Source: an uncultured Marivita sp. (lineage in GTDB: Bacteria > Pseudomonadota > Alphaproteobacteria > Rhodobacterales > Rhodobacteraceae). From it: DNA of 34,441 bases. Shown here piece after piece: positions 16,300 through 23,906 of this stretch (its first letter is position 1; the number at the start of each line of letters is the position of its first letter). The stretch spans positions 1 to 34,441 of the forward strand of contig CANNCS010000036.1 in assembly GCA_947503115.1 (NCBI GenBank). The letters are read 5' to 3'. The position numbers and the translations under genes were made by a program. The notes below the pieces were generated by a model. It saw only the letters and a list, made by a program, of their open reading frames with translations. It ran no database searches and was not told the origin of the DNA.

Positions 16300-18460
16300 C
16301 CGACAGGCCCCCGTCCTTGTACTTTTGCAGCCGCACGCCTTTGCCGCGTCCCATCTCGGGTAGTTCGTCCAAAGCAAAAACCAGCACTTTACGGTTCTCG
16401 CCGACAACTGCGACTGCATCACCATTCACAGGCTTGCACACTTTGGCGCGGACGTCGCCCTTGACGTTCAGTACCTGTTTGCCCGCACGAGTCTGCGCAA
16501 CCACTTCGGTCTCTGGTACGACAAATCCGTCACCCGCACTTGAGGCGACCAATAGTTTTCGCTCCGCGTTATGGATGAAAAGGTCCACAATGGCGGCTTC
16601 GTTGGGCAGATCTACCATCAGGCGCAAGGGTTCACCCATCCCACGTCCGCCGGGAAGGTTCGCTGCAGGGACTGTGTAAAACCGGCCATTGGACCCGAAA
16701 ACCAGCAATCTGTCGGTTGTTTCGGCGTGGAAGATGAAGCGAGGCCCGTCACCATCTTTGAATTTCAATTCTCGGTTCAGGTCGATGTGACCCGTCATCG
16801 CGCGAATCCAGCCCATTTCCGAACAGACCACGGTGATTGGTTCGCGTTCGATCATCGCTTCGATCGGCACGTCTTCGACTTCGCCAGCTTCGGCGAATGT
16901 CGTGCGGCGTTCGCCGCCGGGGTAATTTTTGCCGAAGGTCTTTTGGGTCTGGCGCAATTGCTCGGAAATCGCATCCCACTGCAGATCACCACTTTCCAGC
17001 AAATCTTCGAGCCCGGCGCGTTCCTCCATGAGGCGATCGCGCTCGGCGACAAGTTCCATCTCCTCGAGTTTGCGCAAAGACCGCAAACGCATGTTCAGGA
17101 TCGCTTCGGTCTGCACTTCTGTCAGGCCAAGCTCGTCGCGTCCCGTGACCATCGGAGGCGACACGTAATCGGCCTCGTTCATGGCGCGTACGTGATCCTT
17201 GCCCCAGTTTTCGCGCATCAGAGCCGCCTTGGGGTCGTCATCATAGCGGATGATGTCGATCACGCGGTCAAGGTTTAGGAAGGCGACAATCAGGCCTTCC
17301 AAGACCTCAAGGCGGTGGTCGATCTTGTCCATTCGGTGCTGGCTGCGCCGGATCAGAACCTCGCGGCGGAAATCGAGGAAGGCGCGCAGCACTTCCTTCA
17401 TCGAGCAGACCTTGGGCGTCAGCCCGTCGATTAGGACGTTCATGTTCAAGCTGAACCGCGTTTCCAGATCGGAATTGCGGAATAGCATGTTCATCAGAAC
17501 GTCCGGGTCCACGTTCTTTGAACGCGGCTCAAGAACCATGCGGATGTCATCGGCGGATTCATCGCGTATATCGGCGAGGATCGGCACCTTTTTGGTCTGA
17601 ATTAACTCGGCAAGTCGTTCGACAAGTTTGGACTTTTGCACCTGATAGGGGATTTCGGTCACGATGACCTGCCATTGTCCCCGCCCAAGGTCTTCGATTT
17701 CCCAGCGGCAGCGCAGACGGATCGATCCACGGCCAGTCCGGTAGGCTTGCGCGATGGAATCGCGGTCCTCAACAATCACGCCGCCAGTCGGAAAATCCGG
17801 CCCGGGCACGTAGTTGAGCAGCGTATCGTCCCGCGCGTCAGGGACTTTGATCAGATGCAAACAAGCGTCAATCAGTTCGGCGATGTTATGCGGCGGAATG
17901 TTGGTCGCCATGCCGACTGCGATCCCGCTCGAGCCGTTGGCAAGCAGGTTCGGAAATTGGGCTGGAAGGACAACGGGTTCTTCCAACGTGCCGTCGTAAT
18001 TCGCCCGGAAATCAACGGCGTTTTCATTCAGCCCGTCAAGCAGCGCTTCAGCAACAGCCGTCAACCGCGCTTCGGTGTAACGCGCCGCGGCGGGGTTATC
18101 GCCGTCGATGTTGCCGAAATTACCTTGACCGTCGACAAGCGGGTATCGGACGTTGAAATCCTGCGCGAGGCGCGCCATTGCATCGTAGATCGCCGCATCG
18201 CCATGCGGGTGATAGTTGCCCATCACATCGCCGGAGATCTTGGCCGACTTTCTGAAGCCGCCACTGGAACTCAATCGCAGTTCGCGCATTGCATAAAGGA
18301 TGCGGCGATGCACAGGTTTCAGCCCGTCGCGTGCGTCGGGAAGTGCCCGGTGCATGATTGTTGACAACGCATAGGTCAGATATCGCTCGCCGATAGCTCG
18401 GCGCAGCGGTTCCGCAAAGTCGCGGGGGGTCATCTTGGGGTCATCGACATCATCAGCCAT
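16145..18460 (-). CDS. parC: DNA topoisomerase IV subunit A
   Basis: ParC is the cleavage-religation subunit of topoisomerase IV; its partner ParE is not in this window. The 771-residue length and C-terminus ([18 protein letters not shown], then [10 protein letters not shown]) fit alphaproteobacterial ParC rather than GyrA. The catalytic tyrosine is Tyr128 in [10 protein letters not shown]. The quinolone-contact segment reads [12 protein letters not shown], so the position equal to E. coli Ser80 is alanine (Ala89) and Glu84 is aspartate. The start is ATG 18460 or the GTG at 18478, which has AGAGG unusually close. It is divergent from the SH3b gene. Confidence 0.92.
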   Translation of the reverse strand: MADDVDDPKMTPRDFAEPLRRAIGERYLTYALSTIMHRALPDARDGLKPVHRRILYAMRELRLSSSGGFRKSAKISGDVMGNYHPHGDAAIYDAMARLAQDFNVRYPLVDGQGNFGNIDGDNPAAARYTEARLTAVAEALLDGLNENAVDFRANYDGTLEEPVVLPAQFPNLLANGSSGIAVGMATNIPPHNIAELIDACLHLIKVPDARDDTLLNYVPGPDFPTGGVIVEDRDSIAQAYRTGRGSIRLRCRWEIEDLGRGQWQVIVTEIPYQVQKSKLVERLAELIQTKKVPILADIRDESADDIRMVLEPRSKNVDPDVLMNMLFRNSDLETRFSLNMNVLIDGLTPKVCSMKEVLRAFLDFRREVLIRRSQHRMDKIDHRLEVLEGLIVAFLNLDRVIDIIRYDDDPKAALMRENWGKDHVRAMNEADYVSPPMVTGRDELGLTEVQTEAILNMRLRSLRKLEEMELVAERDRLMEERAGLEDLLESGDLQWDAISEQLRQTQKTFGKNYPGGERRTTFAEAGEVEDVPIEAMIEREPITVVCSEMGWIRAMTGHIDLNRELKFKDGDGPRFIFHAETTDRLLVFGSNGRFYTVPAANLPGGRGMGEPLRLMVDLPNEAAIVDLFIHNAERKLLVASSAGDGFVVPETEVVAQTRAGKQVLNVKGDVRAKVCKPVNGDAVAVVGENRKVLVFALDELPEMGRGKGVRLQKYKDGGLSDATTFTLGEGLTWRDPAGRTRTEAELAEWTGKRAGTGRMAPRGFPRDNTFT

Positions 18461-18595
18461 AGATGATGTGATACTCACCGCCTCTGAGGCCGTAAAGCAA
18501 TTGCGGGAATATTTTTTCTCTTTCCCCTTCGGGAGCGATGGGGAATCGCGGTATTCGTCTTTGCGTGGTAGACCTTAAGTCTGCTTGGGGGTGTT

Positions 18596-19159
18596 ATGAA
18601 CAAGTACATTTTGATCGCTTTTGCGGTCATGGCGATGGCATTTTACGAGTTGTCTGGGGGCGCGGATTTCAAGCCCGGCGAAACATCGCTGGTCATCTTC
18701 GCTGAACCGAAACCCTACGTCGCAGAACCGAAGAAACCAGCAGAACTTGTCGCACGGGCGGACACAGCTTCTTCGACCTTGACCGATATTGCGCCCGCGC
18801 GTGCTGTTATCGCTCCGGTCGCGACAAATATCGTTCCGGTTGTCACGCCTGCTGCGCTTGAGACCGAAGTTGAATTGGCGGCATCAGGAGATGTGATCGT
18901 TTTGTCGGAGCAAGCTGCGCCTTTGATCCAAGAGGTTGCTACAGCGCCTGCAACCCAACCCGATTTGCGCTTTGTTGATGGCGATCGTGTAAACGTGCGC
19001 GGTGGCCCAGGTACTGAATTTGCGGTTGTGGGAAAGCTTTTTCGGAATGATATGGTCGAGATCATAAACGACGAAGGTAATGGTTGGCTGCACTTGAGAG
19101 ACACTGTGACTGGTGACGAGGGTTGGATTGCCGACTGGCTTGTGACGGCTGCAAATTGA
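18596..19159 (+). CDS. Exported SH3b-domain protein
   Basis: A 187-residue protein with an N-terminal hydrophobic segment (about 3-18, no obvious lipoprotein Cys) that acts as a signal or anchor. An Ala/Pro/Val-rich linker runs to about 120, and a C-terminal bacterial SH3 domain follows (about 125-185: VDGDRVNVRGGPGTEF, VVGKLFRNDMVEII, GWLHLRD, DEGWIADWLV). Such domains usually bind peptidoglycan or other envelope ligands in the periplasm. The ATG at 18596 follows GGGGGTG. The downstream SDR starts one base after its stop. Confidence 0.82.
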   Translation: MNKYILIAFAVMAMAFYELSGGADFKPGETSLVIFAEPKPYVAEPKKPAELVARADTASSTLTDIAPARAVIAPVATNIVPVVTPAALETEVELAASGDVIVLSEQAAPLIQEVATAPATQPDLRFVDGDRVNVRGGPGTEFAVVGKLFRNDMVEIINDEGNGWLHLRDTVTGDEGWIADWLVTAAN

Positions 19160-19160
19160 C

Positions 19161-19988
19161 GTGAAACCAAAGACAATCCTGATAACTGGCTGCTCTTCCG
19201 GAATCGGCCTTGATACGGCGCGGCGGCTCAAGGCGCTGGGCTGGACGGTGTTTGCTTCGTGTCGATCGCAAAAGGATTGCGAGGCGCGTGTTGCCGAAGG
19301 GTTCTCGGCCCCGCAGCTTGACTATGAAGACCCCGAAAGTATTGCGCGGTGCGCCGAGGTCGTTTTGCAAGGGACCGGCGGTACTCTGGATGCGGTGTTT
19401 CACAATGGTGCGTATGCCTTGCCGGGACCTTTGGAAGACATCCCCGCAGAGGGGATGCGCACACAATTTGAGGCCAATTTCCTTGGATGGCATGATCTCA
19501 ATCGCCATCTGATCCCGGTGATGCGCGGCGCTGGCAAGGGGCGTATCTTGTTCAATTCCTCCGTACTAGGAATTGTTGGAATGAAGTATCGCGGGCCTTA
19601 TGTGGCAACCAAGTTTGCGTTGGAAGGCTATGCCGATGTCCTTCGCATGGAGATGGCGGATGCGGGTATTCAGGTCGTCCTGATCGAGCCGGGGCCAATC
19701 GAGTCCGACTTCCGTAAGAACGCCATCAAACAGTTCGAAAAATGGGTCGATTGGCAGTCTTCAGCACGGCGCGCGCAATACGAGGCATCATTGCTTGATA
19801 TGCTTCGAAAGGGCGGCAGCTCGGGTGTGCAATGGCCTGCGTCTGCCGTGACAGATGTCGTGGTCAAGGCGCTGAGCGCAAAGCGGCCGAAAGCTCGCTA
19901 TCGTGTCACCACTCCAACTCAGGTGATGGCAGTTGCGCGACGTCTTCTTCCAACGCGCGCACTGGATTGGGTTTTGTCCAAAGGCTGA
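19161..19988 (+). CDS. Short-chain dehydrogenase/reductase (SDR)
   Basis: A 275-residue classical SDR using NAD(P). It has the cofactor motif TGCSSGIG (9-16), HNGAY in place of NNAG (81-85), catalytic Ser133/Ser134 in FNSS and the YxxxK pair Tyr147/Lys151 in GPYVATK. The C-terminal PTRALDWVLSKG and length suggest a substrate such as a lipid or retinol-like alcohol, but this cannot be settled. Starts with GTG one base after the SH3b stop, so the two are probably in one transcript. No link to the SH3b function is evident. Confidence 0.88.
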   Translation: MKPKTILITGCSSGIGLDTARRLKALGWTVFASCRSQKDCEARVAEGFSAPQLDYEDPESIARCAEVVLQGTGGTLDAVFHNGAYALPGPLEDIPAEGMRTQFEANFLGWHDLNRHLIPVMRGAGKGRILFNSSVLGIVGMKYRGPYVATKFALEGYADVLRMEMADAGIQVVLIEPGPIESDFRKNAIKQFEKWVDWQSSARRAQYEASLLDMLRKGGSSGVQWPASAVTDVVVKALSAKRPKARYRVTTPTQVMAVARRLLPTRALDWVLSKG

Positions 19989-20056
19989 CTTTTCATTCGC
20001 CTTGAGGCGCGATACGGCTACATCCCCGGGAACACCAATCGAAGGAAGACCCTGTC

Positions 20057-20257
20057 ATGCTGCAAGATCCATTGTTCATCATAGCTGCCATTGCCTGTTT
20101 GGGGGTGGTTGCTATTCTTTTGTTTGGCATTGGCAGCTTTGCCAAGGGTGGGGATTTCAACAAAAAATACGCCAACAGAGCGATGCGCTGGCGGATCATC
20201 GCTCAGTTCGTGGCAGTGATGCTGATCCTGCTGTTCGTCTGGCTGCGAGGAGAATGA
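20057..20257 (+). CDS. HIG1-like twin transmembrane small protein
   Basis: A 66-residue protein with two membrane helices (about 6-27 and 45-63) joined by a basic loop (FAKGGDFNKKYANRAMRWRI). The loop and following Arg-containing helix resemble the HIG1 domain, known in mitochondria for respiratory supercomplex factors. In alphaproteobacteria such a gene often precedes the PduO adenosyltransferase, as it does here. AAGGAAG lies 8 bases before the ATG. Its stop is followed within 3 bases by the next start, so the pair is an operon. Confidence 0.82.
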   Translation: MLQDPLFIIAAIACLGVVAILLFGIGSFAKGGDFNKKYANRAMRWRIIAQFVAVMLILLFVWLRGE

Positions 20258-20260
20258 TCA

Positions 20261-20833
20261 ATGGTCGTATTGAACAAGATCTACACCAAGACAGGCGATG
20301 ACGGCGAAACGGCTTTGGGGAATGGGGCGCGTGTCGCAAAGCATTCCATGCGCGTCACGTCTTACGGGACTGTCGACGAATTGAACGCGATCGTAGGTTT
20401 GGCGCGTTTGCAGGCCGAAGGTGAACTTGATGTGCAGCTTTCGGCTATCCAAAACGACCTGTTCGACCTGGGAGCGGACCTGTGTCGCCCTGACATGGAA
20501 AAGGATGCGGAAGCCGAATACACACCGCTGCGCATCGTCGCGTCACAGGTGGATCGACTTGAAGCAGAGATCGATGCGATGAACGCCAAGCTGCAACCGT
20601 TGCGCAGCTTTATCCTGCCCGGTGGAACAGCTTTGTCTGCATATCTGCACCAGTGCCGCACTGTGGCGCGGCGGGCCGAGCGATTGACGGTCGAGCTGGC
20701 CACTATGGAAAGCGCGAACCCGGCGGCCGTCAAATATCTCAATCGTCTCAGCGATTGGTTTTTCGTGGCAGCCCGCGTTGCAAACGATGACGGGAAAGCC
20801 GACGTGCTTTGGGTGCCGGGCGCGAACCGCTAG
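20261..20833 (+). CDS. pduO: Cob(I)alamin adenosyltransferase, PduO type
   Basis: The enzyme transfers the adenosyl group of ATP to cob(I)alamin, giving coenzyme B12. The 190-residue product has the PduO-family ATP-binding start TKTGDDGETALGNG (9-22), SYGTVDELNAIVGLA (34-48), the central FILPGG (about 116-121) and the C-terminal LNRLSDWFFVAAR (160-172). Adenosylcobalamin is needed by ethylmalonyl-CoA and methylmalonyl-CoA mutases, which fits the mcd gene in this window. GGAGAATGATCA precedes the ATG. It may be called cobO, cobA or yvqK in other annotations. Confidence 0.92.
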   Translation: MVVLNKIYTKTGDDGETALGNGARVAKHSMRVTSYGTVDELNAIVGLARLQAEGELDVQLSAIQNDLFDLGADLCRPDMEKDAEAEYTPLRIVASQVDRLEAEIDAMNAKLQPLRSFILPGGTALSAYLHQCRTVARRAERLTVELATMESANPAAVKYLNRLSDWFFVAARVANDDGKADVLWVPGANR

Positions 20834-20840
20834 TACGGGT

Positions 20841-20884
20841 CGTTTTGGCCAACCAAAACGGGCGATGCGTCCATGCATCGCCCG
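20841..20884. terminator. Tandem hairpins between pduO and DUF1244 gene
   Basis: Two hairpins lie side by side between convergent genes: CGTTTTGG-CCAA-CCAAAACG (20841-20860) and a 10-bp CGGGCGATGC stem (20859-20868 with 20875-20884). On the minus strand the GC-rich stem is followed by TTTT, a fair intrinsic terminator for the DUF1244 operon. On the plus strand the second stem lacks a T-run. Confidence 0.65.
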
Positions 20885-20894
20885 GCGTAAATGA

Positions 20895-21212
20895 TCAGCT
20901 TTCTTTGTCGGTCACGTTCTCTTTGAATGCGACTTCAAATGCCGCTTTCTGCGAATCGCTTGCTTCGGTCTGATAGCGTGCTTTCCATTCGGACATCGGC
21001 ATTCCGTAAAATGCCTCGCGCCCGGCATCCTTGTCCATCTTGATGCCGCGCTCGTTTGCGGCTTCCTGATACCAGCGGCTCAGGCAGTTTCTGCAGAACC
21101 CGGTCAGGTTCATCATGTCGATGTTTTGCACGTCGGGGCGATCTTCGATCAGGTGCTGGCGCAAACGGCGAAACGCGGCTGCTTCGATCTCTAGTTGGGT
21201 CTGTTCGTCCAT
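20895..21212 (-). CDS. DUF1244 family protein
   Basis: A 105-residue protein matching DUF1244, a small conserved family of proteobacteria of unknown function. The recognisable core is NLTGFCRNCLSRWY with Cys40 and Cys43 forming a CxxC that could bind metal, followed by FYGMPMSEWKARYQ. AAGGACA precedes the ATG. The gene lies 17 bases after the N-formylglutamate-amidohydrolase-like gene on the same strand, so the two are probably co-transcribed. Confidence 0.87.
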   Translation of the reverse strand: MDEQTQLEIEAAAFRRLRQHLIEDRPDVQNIDMMNLTGFCRNCLSRWYQEAANERGIKMDKDAGREAFYGMPMSEWKARYQTEASDSQKAAFEVAFKENVTDKES

Positions 21213-21229
21213 CTTTTCTGTCCTTCGGT

Positions 21230-21967
21230 TCAGTCTGTCACCTGTGCCAAGGCCGCTTGAAGCAACGGTGCAAGGCGCTCACCCCAAGCTGTCTGGGTGG
21301 CTTCAGTCGCGATCAGGTCATTACGCAATTCGATAAGTGTGTTTTGGCGCCCATGATGCAAGGCGTGGCGATCAATGGCATCGCCGGGCAGATGGCCCGG
21401 ATAGGGTTCATTGCGACCAACCACCAGATCGGGTTCTGCCTCGAGCGATATGATCAACGGGTCTGACAAGCGGCTGTCATAGGCGTGCAGGATCCCAACA
21501 TGCCAAGGTCGACTTGGGCGTGATTTAAGTTGTCGGGTGAAAGAATGCACTGCCACGATCACTGTGTCCTCGCGCCGAGCTGCCAAGGCATTGAGCGCGT
21601 CATGATATGGACGATAGTAAGCGTCTAGGCGACGCGCTTTTTCGGCGGCATCAGCGTTTCGATTGCCCGGAATGACGGAGCCATCGTAAAGCCGCATGAG
21701 AAGTGTCGGATCATCTTCGCCCCGGTTTGGGTCAATGACGAGGCGGGAAAAGTTCGACATGATGGCGGTTCCGCCTAACGCATCGGCTAAAGCGCGTGTC
21801 ACACCTGCTGCGCCGGGATCAAAGGCGATATGCCGAGCCATATCAGCTTCGGGTAGGCCAAGCGTTCCTCCAAGGTCGGGCGGCACCGTGTTCGTCGCGT
21901 GATCACAGGTGATCAGCCAACGTGAGGATCGGTTCTCTCCATGCACAAAAAATGGCACATATGTCAT
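21230..21967 (-). CDS. N-formylglutamate amidohydrolase family protein
   Basis: A 245-residue member of the FGase superfamily, zinc-dependent amidohydrolases acting on N-formylglutamate in histidine breakdown or on related N-acyl amino acids. Visible motifs are LITCDHATNTVP (about 18-29), FDPGAAGVTRALA, RLVIDPNRGEDDP and VAVHSFTR, in the family's usual order. No other hut genes are nearby, so the true substrate is open. I start at the ATG at 21967, with GGGAG about 12 bases upstream; further ATGs at 21991 and 22078 are possible. Divergent from pyk. Confidence 0.83.
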   Translation of the reverse strand: MTYVPFFVHGENRSSRWLITCDHATNTVPPDLGGTLGLPEADMARHIAFDPGAAGVTRALADALGGTAIMSNFSRLVIDPNRGEDDPTLLMRLYDGSVIPGNRNADAAEKARRLDAYYRPYHDALNALAARREDTVIVAVHSFTRQLKSRPSRPWHVGILHAYDSRLSDPLIISLEAEPDLVVGRNEPYPGHLPGDAIDRHALHHGRQNTLIELRNDLIATEATQTAWGERLAPLLQAALAQVTD

Positions 21968-22042
21968 AGGTGTGTGATCTCCCGAGCGCATCAGATAGTT
22001 GAGTTGCGCAGGAATGTGAAATGGGCAATAACCCAGAGCACA

Positions 22043-22056
22043 AGTTAGCGGTAACA
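22043..22056. promoter_or_regulatory. LacI-type operator-like palindrome upstream of pyk
   Basis: AGTTAGCGGTAACA contains the inverted pair GTTA...TAAC around a central CG-containing core. It lies 94-107 bases before the pyk start. It is the best match in the window (12 of 14) to the form TGTTAGCGCTAACA, and resembles the two repeats upstream of pckA. Confidence 0.5.
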
Positions 22057-22149
22057 TGGCAGTGTCATCTTGCCCCATCGCGTGTGATTCTAGTGAGCCT
22101 TGATCGGCAACGGGGTCGCCCAGAACACAGTTGAAGGACGGAATTCCCG

Positions 22150-23595
22150 ATGAGACGTTTGCGGAGTGTGAAAATCGTGGCCACCCTTGGCCCAGCCTCG
22201 AGCACCTATGAAATGATCCGAGCCCTGCACGAGGCCGGAGCCGACGTCTTCCGCTTGAACATGAGCCACGGGAGCCATTCCGAGATCGCCGAGCGCCATG
22301 CCATCATCCGGCAGGTCGAAAAAGACCTGGACAGCACGATCGGCATTTTGGCTGACCTTCAGGGTCCAAAGTTGCGGGTGGGCGTGTTCGCCAATGGTGA
22401 AGAAGAGCTGGTTGAAGGCGCGTCATTCCGGCTTGATCTGGCAGACGAAGAAGGGTCGATCAGCCGCGTGACGCTTCCGCATCCCGAGATCTTTGCCGCA
22501 CTGGAGCCTGGCGCGCATCTGTTGGTGAATGATGGGAAAATTCGCCTCAAGGTCGAAGCCTGCGGAAAAGACTTCGCGGATTGTTCGGTGGTGACTGGAG
22601 GAACAATTTCCAACCGAAAAGGCGTGAACGTACCGGACGTCGTGCTGCCACTCGCAGCCCTGTCGGAAAAGGATCGCGGCGATCTAGAATTCGTGGCCGA
22701 TCTTGGTGTTGACTGGCTCGCGCTCAGCTTTGTGCAGCGGGCGCAGGACGTGATTGAAGCGCGTGAGCTGTGCAAAGGTCGCGCGGCAATCCTGTCAAAG
22801 ATCGAAAAGCCAGCGGGCGTCAAAGCGTTCGATGAAATCCTTGAAGTGTCCGATGGTATCATGGTTGCTCGTGGCGATCTGGGTGTGGAACTGCCTGTGC
22901 AGAATGTACCGCCGATCCAGAAGCGTCTGATCCGTCGATGCCGGGCTGCCGCGAAGCCGGTGATCGTGGCGACACAGATGCTCGAATCAATGATCGAATC
23001 GCCGATGCCCACCCGCGCCGAAGTGTCGGATGTGGCAACCGCGATCTACGAAGGTTCTGATGCGATCATGTTGTCGGCGGAATCCGCGGCTGGCGATTAT
23101 CCGATCGAAGCTGTGACGACCATGAACAACGTTGCCATCGAAGTGGAGAGTGATCCGACATATACCGAGATCATCGAAGCCTCCCGTGCGGCCAAGCGGG
23201 CCACAGTTGCCGATGGCATTGTTGCCGCCGCCCGTGAGATTGCCGAGACGACAGACATCAAGGCGATCTGTTGCTTCACATCTTCTGGCACGACCGCGCT
23301 TCTGACAGCGCGTGAACGCCCGCGTGTGCCGATCATTGCGATGACCAATTCAGTCAAGACCGCCCGCCGTCTTGCGCTGACATGGGGCACGAAATGCGTG
23401 ATCACCGGTGAACTGGAACGGTTCAAGCAGGCCGTCGTGAATGCCGCGCGTGCGGCGCGCTCTGGCGGGTACGCGGATTCCAACGATCAGATCCTTGTTA
23501 CGGCTGGTGTGCCGTTTAACACGCCGGGGACAACCAACATCCTTCGTGTTGCGCCTTGCGACGAACGTATGATCTACAACACTGATCCCGAATAA
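22150..23595 (+). CDS. pyk: Pyruvate kinase
   Basis: Pyruvate kinase makes pyruvate and ATP from PEP and ADP, opposing PckA at the PEP node. The 481-residue length is usual for the bacterial enzyme. Motifs in order are KIVATLGPASS (8-18), RLNMSHGSH (35-43), the active-site ILSKIEKPAG (214-223, Lys217 and Glu219), the metal-binding ARGDLGVELP (240-249, Asp243), TQMLESMI and the C-terminal FTSSGTTA. AAGGA is about 11 bases before the ATG. A LacI-type operator-like palindrome lies in the intergenic region shared with the divergent amidohydrolase gene. Confidence 0.96.
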   Translation: MRRLRSVKIVATLGPASSTYEMIRALHEAGADVFRLNMSHGSHSEIAERHAIIRQVEKDLDSTIGILADLQGPKLRVGVFANGEEELVEGASFRLDLADEEGSISRVTLPHPEIFAALEPGAHLLVNDGKIRLKVEACGKDFADCSVVTGGTISNRKGVNVPDVVLPLAALSEKDRGDLEFVADLGVDWLALSFVQRAQDVIEARELCKGRAAILSKIEKPAGVKAFDEILEVSDGIMVARGDLGVELPVQNVPPIQKRLIRRCRAAAKPVIVATQMLESMIESPMPTRAEVSDVATAIYEGSDAIMLSAESAAGDYPIEAVTTMNNVAIEVESDPTYTEIIEASRAAKRATVADGIVAAAREIAETTDIKAICCFTSSGTTALLTARERPRVPIIAMTNSVKTARRLALTWGTKCVITGELERFKQAVVNAARAARSGGYADSNDQILVTAGVPFNTPGTTNILRVAPCDERMIYNTDPE

Positions 23596-23613
23596 TCTGC
23601 CATCTGTCTAATC

Positions 23614-23654
23614 CTGCGGTCGTCTCTTCCATACCAAAGGAAGAACGGCCGCAG
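23614..23654 (+). terminator. Hairpin after pyk, possible terminator
   Basis: CTGCGGTCGT (23614-23623) pairs with ACGGCCGCAG (23645-23654) over 10 bp with one G-U, extended by TCTTCC/GGAAGA around an 8-base loop. No T-run follows, so termination efficiency is uncertain; it may instead stabilise the pyk transcript end. Confidence 0.45.
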
Positions 23655-23687
23655 ATCGCTGCCACCACGCTAAAGATCGTGGGCGCG

Positions 23688-23828
23688 ATGATGGTCTCGG
23701 CTATCTCAAACAATCAGGTCATGTATTCGATCGAAGTTATGCCTGCAGAGGCCAAACGTATGCTGCAGGGCTTTTCCGGATCATGGTGCCAGACGTTTGT
23801 GACGTTCGATCACTATAGATCAATCTGA
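23688..23828 (+). CDS. Possible small ORF between pyk and fadD
   Basis: An unrecognised 46-codon frame beginning ATG ATG GTC TCG and ending TGA at 23826. The peptide looks protein-like (SAISNNQVMYSIEVMPAEAK, then MLQGFSGSWC), and about two thirds of its third positions are G or C. The frame stays open upstream into the pyk tail (TTLKIVGAM precedes the first ATG), so a GTG start at 23679 or a lost N-terminus is possible. I see no good ribosome binding site. Outside this frame and the hairpin, the 311 bases between pyk and fadD hold nothing I can name. It could be a remnant or chance. Confidence 0.3.
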   Translation: MMVSAISNNQVMYSIEVMPAEAKRMLQGFSGSWCQTFVTFDHYRSI

Positions 23829-23906
23829 TTTATGCCTTTAGCTATTTTCTGAAAAGCACCGCCTGTCCCGTGAAGGGGCGGGACGTTGCATCGGGAGGAG
23901 AATGGC

